Shown piece after piece: positions 51,579-58,962 of a stretch of 64,000 bases of DNA. Positions within the stretch are counted from its first letter, which is position 1. Every line of letters starts with the position of its first letter. Location: positions 1 to 64,000 of the forward strand of contig NZ_JAHKRT010000011.1 of assembly GCF_018863195.1 (NCBI RefSeq). The letters run 5' to 3'. The notes beneath the pieces were generated by a model. The model saw only the letters and a program-made list of their open reading frames with translations, had not been told where the DNA came from and ran no database searches. The stretch comes from Sphingomonas quercus (GTDB taxonomy: Bacteria > Pseudomonadota > Alphaproteobacteria > Sphingomonadales > Sphingomonadaceae). The translations under genes were made by a program, and so were the position numbers.

Positions 51579-53081
51579 ATGGATCAATCCCGGCGCGATA
51601 TTCTCGGCGGGCTGGCCCTGCCACTGGCGATGTCACCGGCGGTCGCGCAGCCGCTCCGGCCGCTCCCGCAACGCCGAGCCCCGGCGAAGAAATTCGTCGC
51701 CTTGCAGATCGGGGCGAGATCCTTCGTCGACGAAGGAGTCGACGATACGCTCGACACACTACAGCGCGTCGGCGGCGTGAATGTGGTGATGGCGGCGGTG
51801 TTCACCTATGGTGGCGGGCTGGCCGGCCGACAATCGCGCGGGCAGCCCTTTCCGGATCACGGCCCGCAGGAGCCGGATCGCATCCATGGCGGAAGCTATG
51901 CGGCGGTCCACCCGGAATTCTATGCCGGGTCCGTCATCAAGGACGTGCGCGCGCCCGATCTCGGCGACTTCGACATTCTGGCCGAGGTCATTCCCCGCGC
52001 CAAGTCCAGGGGCATGCAGACCTACGCCCTGTTCGAGGAGAATTACAACCCGCGCTACATCCCCAATTTCGAGCAGATCGCCGAGATCGACATCTATGGC
52101 CGGGTGGGCCGCGCGACCTGTTTCAACAATCCCAATGCGCGCGCTTATCTTGCCTCGATGGTCGCCGACTGGGTGACCAGCAACGACCTTGACGGGCTGA
52201 TGTGGGAATCCGAGCGGCAGGGTCCGTTCAACGCGATGATCGGCGCGCATTTCGGCGATATGGCGCCCCGCCGCGCCGCCATCTGCTGTTTCTGCGACCA
52301 TTGCATCGCCAAGGCGGCGCATCAGGGACTGGACGGCAATCGCGCGCGCGAGGGCTACAAGCTGTTCGACCGCTGGGTGACGGCGCTGCTCGCCAACCGG
52401 CCGCTCGGGGCGGAGGGCAGCTTCATGCCGTTCTGGCGACTGATGACCGATTATCCCGAGATCCTCGGCTGGCATCGTTTCTGGGTGGCCAGCCAGGAGG
52501 AGATGTACGCCCACCTCTACGGCACCGCCAAGCGCATCAAGCCAGCGCTACAGGTCGGCTGGCATATCATGCACCTGATCTCGATGAGCCCGTTCTTTCG
52601 CGCCGACAATGATTACGCGCGGCTGATGAAGTTCTCCGACTATCTGAAGCCCTCGACCTACAATAATTGCGGGGGGCCTCGCTTCGCCGACTATATCCGC
52701 AACGTGCAGGCCGTGATGTATCGCGACTTCACGCCGGAACAGCTGCTCGACATGCATTATCGCCTGCTCGGCCTGGAGGGGGAACCGACGCTGGCCCAGT
52801 TGCCGACGCGCGGGATGTCGGCCAACTCCGTAAAGGTGGAAACGGCACGCGCCGTGGATGGCGTCGGCGGCGCCATCCCCATCTATCCGGGCATCGACAT
52901 CGACATCCCCACCCGCCGCGACGAGAAACGCACCCGGCCCGAGGATGTGCGCGACGCCACGCTCGCCGCCTATGCAGGCGGGGCGGCGGGCGTGGTGCTG
53001 TCGCGCAAATATGCCGAGATGAACCTGTCCAACATCGCCGGCGCGGGTGAGGCGCTGCGCCGCATGGGCATCAGCGCCTGA
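51579..53081 (+). CDS. Tat-exported TIM-barrel-like protein, glycoside-hydrolase-like (unrecognised family)
   Basis: A 500-residue protein. SRRDILGGLALPLAMSPAVA is a twin-arginine signal. The body alternates beta and helix segments as in a TIM barrel. ICCFCDHCIAKAA resembles the FCxxC cluster of hypothetical glycosyl-hydrolase families and may bind metal. GLMWESERQGPFN holds a possible catalytic Glu, and FEENYNPRYIPNF another acidic patch. I do not recognise the exact family. It faces a GH127/aldehyde-dehydrogenase operon and lies behind an operator shared with it, so a role in the same glycan pathway is likely. Confidence 0.8.
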   Translation: MDQSRRDILGGLALPLAMSPAVAQPLRPLPQRRAPAKKFVALQIGARSFVDEGVDDTLDTLQRVGGVNVVMAAVFTYGGGLAGRQSRGQPFPDHGPQEPDRIHGGSYAAVHPEFYAGSVIKDVRAPDLGDFDILAEVIPRAKSRGMQTYALFEENYNPRYIPNFEQIAEIDIYGRVGRATCFNNPNARAYLASMVADWVTSNDLDGLMWESERQGPFNAMIGAHFGDMAPRRAAICCFCDHCIAKAAHQGLDGNRAREGYKLFDRWVTALLANRPLGAEGSFMPFWRLMTDYPEILGWHRFWVASQEEMYAHLYGTAKRIKPALQVGWHIMHLISMSPFFRADNDYARLMKFSDYLKPSTYNNCGGPRFADYIRNVQAVMYRDFTPEQLLDMHYRLLGLEGEPTLAQLPTRGMSANSVKVETARAVDGVGGAIPIYPGIDIDIPTRRDEKRTRPEDVRDATLAAYAGGAAGVVLSRKYAEMNLSNIAGAGEALRRMGISA

Positions 53082-53091
53082 CCCGGGGGTC

Positions 53092-54678
53092 TCAGCCGGC
53101 CAGCACCGGCTTGCCGTCGACGGTGCGGAGCAGCTTCCACGGATTGCCGTCCGCCAGCGCCTCGGGAAGCAGGCTCGACGGCAGGCCCTGATAGCAGACC
53201 GGGCGGAGGAAGCGCTCGATGGCCAGCGTCCCGACCGACGTCGTCCGACCGTCGGACGTTGCCGGATACGGGCCCCCATGGACCATGGCATGGCTGACCT
53301 CGACGCCGGTCGGCCAGCCATTGGCGAGGATGCGGCCGGCCTTGCGGGCGAGCAGCGGGACGAACGGGCGGGCATCATCCTCGTCGGCAGCGTCGAGGTG
53401 GAGCGTGGCAGTGAGCTGCCCCTCAAGGCTCTGCACCAGTTCCGCCATCTCGGCGAAGTCCGCGCAGCGCACGATCACCGACGACGCGCCGAACACCTCA
53501 TGGCCGAGCGCCGCATCGGCCTTGAAACGGGCGACATCGGTTGCGAACAGCGCGCCGCGGCCCTGATTGATCCCCTCCCCCACGCAGCCGCGCGCGATCG
53601 TCTCCACCGACGGATGGCCGGCGAGCGCCGCGACGCCCGTCTCATAGGCGGAATAGATGCCGGGGCTGAGCATCGGCGTGGCGCGGCTTTCCGCCAGCGC
53701 CGCCGCCGCGGCGGCGGTGAAGCGATCGAGGTCCGGGCCGCTGAGCGCGATGACGATACCCGGATTGGTGCAGAACTGCCCCGCCCCCATCGTCAGCGAC
53801 TGGATGAACGCCGCGCCGAGCGCCTCGGCGCGGGCGGCCAGCGCGGCCGGAAACAGCAGCACCGGATTGACGCTGCTCATCTCGGCATAGACCGGGATCG
53901 GCTCCGGTCGGGCGGCGGCGATGCCGACCAGCGCGAGGCCACCGCCGCGCGAGCCGGTGAACCCGACTGCCTTGATGCGCGGATCGGCGACCAGCGCCGA
54001 GCCCAGCGCGTTGCCGACGCCGGGCAGATAGGAGAAGACGCCTTCCGGCAGGCCGGTGCGACGGACCGCGGCCTGCACCGCGCGGGCGACGAGTTCGCCG
54101 GTGCCGGGATGGGCCGGGTGGCCTTTCACCACTACCGGACAGCCGGCAGCAAGCGCCGAGGCGGTGTCGCCGCCCGCCACCGAGAAGGCGAGCGGGAAGT
54201 TGCTGGCGCCGAATACCGCCACCGGGCCGACGGCGACATGGCGACGGCGCAGATCGGGACGCGGCAGCGGCGCGCGATCGGGCAGCGCGCTGTCGAGCGT
54301 GGCATGAGCCCAGTCGCCCGAGCGCACGAAGCTGGCGAACAGGCGCAGCTGGCCGGTGGTACGTCCGCGTTCGCCTTCGAGGCGGGGACGCGGCAGGCCG
54401 GTCTCCTGCATCGCACGCACAATCAGCGCGTCGCCGATCGCCTCGATCTCCTCGGCGATCGCCTCGAGCAGGCCGGCGCGGACTTCCGGCGCGGCATCGC
54501 CATAGGTCGCAAATGCCTGATCGGCGAGCGCGCAGGCGCGATCGACATGGCCGGCATCGGCATTGGCGAACCGCGGCGCCAGCTCCGCGCCGCTCGACGG
54601 ATCGACGGCGGCAAAGTCGCTCGCGCCCTTCTCGTTCGTGCCGCCGATCAGAATCGAACCATCAATCTCGTTAGCCAC
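53092..54678 (-). CDS. Aldehyde dehydrogenase, alpha-ketoglutarate-semialdehyde dehydrogenase (KGSADH) type
   Basis: A 528-residue NAD(P)-dependent enzyme. The start is GTG 54678 behind AAGGAG, overlapping the GH127 stop by 8 nt. FGASNFPLAFSVAGGDTASA and GFTGSRGGG are cofactor-binding parts. The catalytic Glu is in YAEMSSVNP (about residue 263) and Cys in GQFCTNPG (about 301). The FGASNFPLAFS and AGGDTASALA segments are typical of the KGSADH group, which oxidises alpha-ketoglutaric semialdehyde, the last step of oxidative pentose and hydroxyproline pathways. With GH127 upstream, L-arabinose (Weimberg-type) oxidation is the natural reading. Confidence 0.88.
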   Translation of the reverse strand: MANEIDGSILIGGTNEKGASDFAAVDPSSGAELAPRFANADAGHVDRACALADQAFATYGDAAPEVRAGLLEAIAEEIEAIGDALIVRAMQETGLPRPRLEGERGRTTGQLRLFASFVRSGDWAHATLDSALPDRAPLPRPDLRRRHVAVGPVAVFGASNFPLAFSVAGGDTASALAAGCPVVVKGHPAHPGTGELVARAVQAAVRRTGLPEGVFSYLPGVGNALGSALVADPRIKAVGFTGSRGGGLALVGIAAARPEPIPVYAEMSSVNPVLLFPAALAARAEALGAAFIQSLTMGAGQFCTNPGIVIALSGPDLDRFTAAAAAALAESRATPMLSPGIYSAYETGVAALAGHPSVETIARGCVGEGINQGRGALFATDVARFKADAALGHEVFGASSVIVRCADFAEMAELVQSLEGQLTATLHLDAADEDDARPFVPLLARKAGRILANGWPTGVEVSHAMVHGGPYPATSDGRTTSVGTLAIERFLRPVCYQGLPSSLLPEALADGNPWKLLRTVDGKPVLAG

Positions 54679-57127
54679 GCGCAGTCACTCCTTTTGCGCC
54701 TATATCGACATCAACCGGCCCGGCCGCAACATCAACCGGCCCGGCCGCAACCGCCGGCGTGAACAGGCGCACGCCAAATACCGGCCCGGCGGTGTGGCCG
54801 GTGTGCGGCTGGAAACGGATGACGACATCGCCCTTGCCGCGCGTCGCCGCTTCCGGCACCGGATAATCGATGTCGACGAACTCGCCGGGCTTCTCCGCCT
54901 CCAATGTCTGCGTCGCGATGCGCTGCCCGTCGACCAATATGTCGAAGGCGCGGTTGCGTTCCTCGCCCCAATAGGTCGCCTGCAGCACGAGCGCGCCGGG
55001 CTTCACCTTCATGCGGAACTGGAAGAAGCCGCCGGTGCGCGCGTCACGCCCGTTGCGTCCGCGATAGACCACCGGATACGAGATGCTGGAGCTGAGCTGG
55101 TGATCGCGCTCGGGCTGCATCTCCCCGAGATACATCACGTCCACGGATCGCGCGGCGAGATCGGCGAGCCGCGCCTGCTCGGCAGCGAAGGCGATCTTCT
55201 CCTGCTCCCACTGGGCATCGGTGAAGCGCTTGAAATAGACGGCGCTTCGCCGCTGGTAATTGCGATAGAAGGGGCCGAACGCCATGTCGGCGGGGCGGCC
55301 GACGCCCTGAGTGCGGTAGACGGCCGGTTCCGCCACCGGGCGAAAACCGGCGAGGATGTCGCTGCCGACCAGCGCCGGCGCCGCGGCGTTGCGATCGGGC
55401 CCGTCCACCGGGCCGAGATCGGCGGCCAGCACCAGCGGTCCGCGCAGGATCGCGATCGTGCCGGGATCGTCCGGCGTGGGCTCGATACGCAGGTCCATCG
55501 GCAAAGTGAGGGTAAGCGTGTCGCCGGCCCGCCAGTGCCGCCGCACCACCGCATAGCCGGCGCCATGCTCGGCAGCGACGGGCCCGCCATTGAGCAGCAA
55601 GGCCGCCCGGCCCGCCGCCCAGCCCGGAATGCGCAGCGCCACCGCGAAGACACCCGGCCGCTTCATTGCGCCCAGCGCCACCTTCACCTCGCCGTCATAG
55701 GGGTAGCCGGTGGTGAGCTCGACATCCGCGCCGCGCGCCGCCCAATGCGCGCGCGACGGGATGAAAAGGTTGACGAGGAGCGTGTCCGCACCCTGCCAGT
55801 AGATGCTCTCGCCATGCTTGGCGTGGCTTTCCATGCCGGAGCCGACGCAGCACCAGAAATCGTCCGTTGGCGTGGAGAATGCCCGTTTGATGCCGGACAT
55901 CAGTGGCGTCATGTAAGTGAACATGCCCGTCGCGGGATCCTGCGCCGCCAGAATGTGGTTGAAATGGGTGCGCTCATAATAATCGAACAAGGCCCCGTCC
56001 GGCTGCCAATTGTAGAGATGGCGGGTCAGCTTGAGCATGTTGTAGCTGTTGCAATGCTCGCAGGTCTGCTCGGTGATGTGCTTCGAGATCGCGTCGGACG
56101 CGAAGAAATATTCGCGGTCGGCGTTGCCGCCGATCACATAGCTGTGGTGACGCGTGACGATCTCCCAGAAATAGCGGGCGCCGATCCCGGCTGCCTCGCG
56201 GCCGGTCAGTTCGTGGATGCGGGCGAGGCCGATGATCTTCGGAATCTGCGTGTTCGCATGGACATTGGCGAGCACGTCCTGGCGACGCTCGAGCGGCGAC
56301 AGCAGCTTGTTGTCGCGCACCCGCTCGGCCAGCAGCATCCATTGGCGATCGCCGGTGCGCGCCGAAAGCTCGGCGAAGCTTTCGTTGAGGCCGCCATATT
56401 CGCAGGCGAGCACCGTCTGTAGCTGATCCTCGGAAAGCGCCGCGAACACGCGCTGGAAATAGCCCGCGAAATCGACCGCGACGGCCAGCGCCTGACGATT
56501 GCCGCACAGTTGCTCGGCGTCGAGCAGGCCGGCGAAGGTCTTGTGGACATTGTACAGAGGCGACCAGGCGCCGTTCAGATCGAAGCCGCCTGAGCGGATA
56601 TCGCCAGCCCTGATCTCGCCGAAAATCTCTTCGCCGTCGACCAGCGACCCGTCCTTGCGCTTGCGCAGCAGTCCGGCGACATAGCCATTGCCGCGTGCCT
56701 TCTGGCACTCCGCCAGTTCAGCGACGATATAATCGACGCGCCGCTTCGCCTCGTCGTCGCCGGTCTGGGCGTGGAGCAACGCCAGCGCCGAGAGATAATG
56801 GCCGAGGGTATGGCCGGCGATGGTGTCACCCTCCCACCCGCCATAGGCCGCACCCTTGGGCCGGAGTCCGGCGCCGGTGCGAAAATTATGGAGCAGTCGG
56901 TCGGGCTCGAGGCTGAGCAGATAGCGACGATTGGCGGCAACCGCGTCGAGGAAGGGGGACGGCAGCAAACGAACGTCGGCGAGCGGCAGCGGCTCGGGAT
57001 GTGCGGGCAGCAGGGCCGGCCCCGCCACAGCCCGCGCCGCGCCGCGCGCGACCCCGCTTGCGGCCAGGGCCATCATCCCGGCACCAGCCAGCCATTCCCG
57101 CCGCGTGCCGACCAGTTGCGCGCTCAT
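54671..57127 (-). CDS. GH127 beta-L-arabinofuranosidase-like protein (DUF1680)
   Basis: An 818-residue protein with a Tat-like start (RREWLAGAGMMALAASGVA). The GH127 (alpha/alpha)6 core has GAAYGGWEGDTIAGHTLGHY. The zinc-cysteine centre is TCEHCNSYNML (about residues 355-362; Glu and Cys) and WCCVGSGMES (about 424; catalytic Cys pair), matching the family's Cys3-Glu site. It releases beta-L-arabinofuranose from glycans or glycoproteins. The C-terminus carries a 7-residue tandem duplication (AAGPVDV twice). It leads an operon with KGSADH. Operator site 3 lies about 30 nt upstream. Confidence 0.9.
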   Translation of the reverse strand: MSAQLVGTRREWLAGAGMMALAASGVARGAARAVAGPALLPAHPEPLPLADVRLLPSPFLDAVAANRRYLLSLEPDRLLHNFRTGAGLRPKGAAYGGWEGDTIAGHTLGHYLSALALLHAQTGDDEAKRRVDYIVAELAECQKARGNGYVAGLLRKRKDGSLVDGEEIFGEIRAGDIRSGGFDLNGAWSPLYNVHKTFAGLLDAEQLCGNRQALAVAVDFAGYFQRVFAALSEDQLQTVLACEYGGLNESFAELSARTGDRQWMLLAERVRDNKLLSPLERRQDVLANVHANTQIPKIIGLARIHELTGREAAGIGARYFWEIVTRHHSYVIGGNADREYFFASDAISKHITEQTCEHCNSYNMLKLTRHLYNWQPDGALFDYYERTHFNHILAAQDPATGMFTYMTPLMSGIKRAFSTPTDDFWCCVGSGMESHAKHGESIYWQGADTLLVNLFIPSRAHWAARGADVELTTGYPYDGEVKVALGAMKRPGVFAVALRIPGWAAGRAALLLNGGPVAAEHGAGYAVVRRHWRAGDTLTLTLPMDLRIEPTPDDPGTIAILRGPLVLAADLGPVDGPDRNAAAPALVGSDILAGFRPVAEPAVYRTQGVGRPADMAFGPFYRNYQRRSAVYFKRFTDAQWEQEKIAFAAEQARLADLAARSVDVMYLGEMQPERDHQLSSSISYPVVYRGRNGRDARTGGFFQFRMKVKPGALVLQATYWGEERNRAFDILVDGQRIATQTLEAEKPGEFVDIDYPVPEAATRGKGDVVIRFQPHTGHTAGPVFGVRLFTPAVAAGPVDVAAGPVDVDIGAKGVTARG
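54708..54749. repeat. 21-bp tandem duplication in the GH127 C-terminus
   Basis: Two identical in-frame 21-bp units (54708-54728 and 54729-54749) encode AAGPVDV twice near the end of the GH127 protein. Likely a slippage or recent duplication in the tail. Confidence 0.8.
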
Positions 57128-57154
57128 GCCGCCTCCTTATTCCAATCAGAATAT

Positions 57155-57170
57155 GTTATACGATCCGTGT
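57155..57170. promoter_or_regulatory. TATACG-type operator, site 3
   Basis: GTTATACGATCCGTGT shares TATACGAT (57157-57164) with site 1. It lies about 28 nt before the GH127 start at 57127. Confidence 0.45.
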
Positions 57171-57228
57171 AAGTTCTGCAAATAACCTTGATGTCCGGGC
57201 AGGCGGACCGGGCGCCGCGGCATCATGA

Positions 57229-58716
57229 TCATGATCCGGCCACCCCTTCCGGCTTACCGTAGAACAGCGGATGTTCGGGCAGCCTGCCGAGATCGACCGG
57301 CTTGCCGCGCGCGATCACCGCCTCGACTTTCTCGATATTGCGGATGTCGGCCAGTGGATTGGCCGAGACGAGGACCAGGTCGGCGATCTTGCCGGGCTCC
57401 ACTGTACCAAGATCCTCGCCCATTCCCGCCGCGATGCCGCCGTTGCGCGTCGCCGACACGATCGCCTGCATCGGAGTCATGCCCAGCTCGACCAGCCCTT
57501 CGATGGCGCGGATGGTGCCGATGCCGGGCTCGGCCTCGTCGGTCTTGTGAGCGCGGCGGAATTCGGGGGCGTCGCCATAATAGCTGTCGGTCGCCGGCGT
57601 GACGCGGCAGCCGGCCCGGATCAGTCGCTCGGCGTTGCGGCGTTGCACATCCTCATTGTCGGCGAGCATGTCCAGCCGGCGCCATTTCTCGGCGCTGGTC
57701 AGCGCCGGCGGCATTCTGTCGATCCGCGCCTGGGCCTCGGCACGTTGGCTGATGTGGCGCTGGCGATAGGCGCCGGTGATGTAATTGGCGCGGATGCCGC
57801 ACAGCGTTCCTTTGTCGACGATAAGCCGGATGAGATCGTCCGGAAGATCGCGGCTCATCAGTTCGGGATGCTGGATGAGGTCGATCCCGGCCTCTACGGC
57901 CAGCCGCAGCCCCTCTGAACTGGTGGCATGGGTTTCGACCCGCTTTCCGCGCTTGTGCGCCTCGCCGACGATCACCGCCTGCTGGCGCGGCGAGAAGCCG
58001 ATCAGCGAGGGGCGCATGAAGTGGCTGGTGCCGCCATATTTGATGAAGTCGACGCCCTTGTCGAGATAGGCGTCCATGGCGACGCGGAGCTCGTCCGGCG
58101 TCATGTCCATGATCTCCTCGCCCATGCCCTGGGCGAGGAGATCGTTCCATCTCTCTTGGAATAGCGACAGGTCGGCGTCCCTGGTCAGGGAGAAGGTGAG
58201 CGAAAACGGACCGCTCCAGCCGAGGATATTGCCGGCCGCCTTGATCCGCGCGCCGACCACCTCGCCGCGCTCGATGCGATCGCGCACCGCCAGCGTCGGC
58301 GGCAGCACGCCGTAGCTGTCGCGAATTGTGGTGACCCCATATTTCAGTGCGCGCTGGGCGAATTCGAGCATCAGCTCGGCGTTGCTGTCGGCATATTTGA
58401 GCGACGTGTCGCGGCGCGCCGGCTGGCCATAAACGGTGCCGTGGACGTTGCTGTCGACAAAGCCCGGCAGCAGGTAGCGGCCCTGCCCGTCGATGAAGGT
58501 GACGCCCTTCGCCGGCTTGCGCACGCCGGCCGGGACGATCGACCGGATGCGCTCCCCCTCGATGCGCACCGTCACCCCCGGGCGTGGGGGCGCACCTGTT
58601 CCGTCGATCAAGATAACGTTGGCTATTTCAACCACTGCGGATGATGCCGACGCGCCACTCGTGCCACCCACTACGATCAGCAGGAGGAACAGCCTGAAAT
58701 AGTTCGATATTGCCAC
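57229..58716 (-). CDS. Secreted amidohydrolase-family protein (imidazolonepropionase-like)
   Basis: A 495-residue protein. GTG 58716 is chosen because CCTCCTCC on the plus strand gives GGAGGAGG just upstream, and a signal peptide follows (YFRLFLLLIVVGGTSGASA). Family segments: ILIDGTGAPPRPGV, LLPGFVDSNVHGT (about residue 89), HATSSEG (about 262), IQHPELM (about 281), and TPATDSYYGD (about 375; late Asp). In place of HxH the first motif reads NVH, so one usual metal ligand is missing. Related secreted members cleave cyclic or N-acyl amino-acid compounds. It is divergent from the TonB receptor and its partner amidohydrolase. Confidence 0.87.
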   Translation of the reverse strand: MAISNYFRLFLLLIVVGGTSGASASSAVVEIANVILIDGTGAPPRPGVTVRIEGERIRSIVPAGVRKPAKGVTFIDGQGRYLLPGFVDSNVHGTVYGQPARRDTSLKYADSNAELMLEFAQRALKYGVTTIRDSYGVLPPTLAVRDRIERGEVVGARIKAAGNILGWSGPFSLTFSLTRDADLSLFQERWNDLLAQGMGEEIMDMTPDELRVAMDAYLDKGVDFIKYGGTSHFMRPSLIGFSPRQQAVIVGEAHKRGKRVETHATSSEGLRLAVEAGIDLIQHPELMSRDLPDDLIRLIVDKGTLCGIRANYITGAYRQRHISQRAEAQARIDRMPPALTSAEKWRRLDMLADNEDVQRRNAERLIRAGCRVTPATDSYYGDAPEFRRAHKTDEAEPGIGTIRAIEGLVELGMTPMQAIVSATRNGGIAAGMGEDLGTVEPGKIADLVLVSANPLADIRNIEKVEAVIARGKPVDLGRLPEHPLFYGKPEGVAGS

Positions 58717-58761
58717 CGGACACCTCCTCCCTTTTTGGGATTGACTCAGCCACAGCCTCAG

Positions 58762-58780
58762 ATACCGTATTTCGTATACG
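58762..58780. promoter_or_regulatory. TATACG-type operator, site 2
   Basis: ATACCGTAT (58762-58770), TT, then CGTATACG (58773-58780), in the divergent gap between the amidohydrolase and the TonB receptor, 46-64 nt from the former. Both parts also occur, overlapped, in site 1. Confidence 0.5.
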
Positions 58781-58962
58781 TTACACCGAATCAAGGGCGG
58801 TGTATTGTCGCGCATGGCTGATCGGCGTTGGGCAGGCCCCGGTCGGACCTATGGAAGGGGTACCGGACAATTGGCACGGCTCTGCGCATCCGATGAACCG
58901 TCCCGCCGGAGAGCGGCCCGACAAGTCTTTGGCGTGAAACAATAAAGACCAGGGAGCATAGC

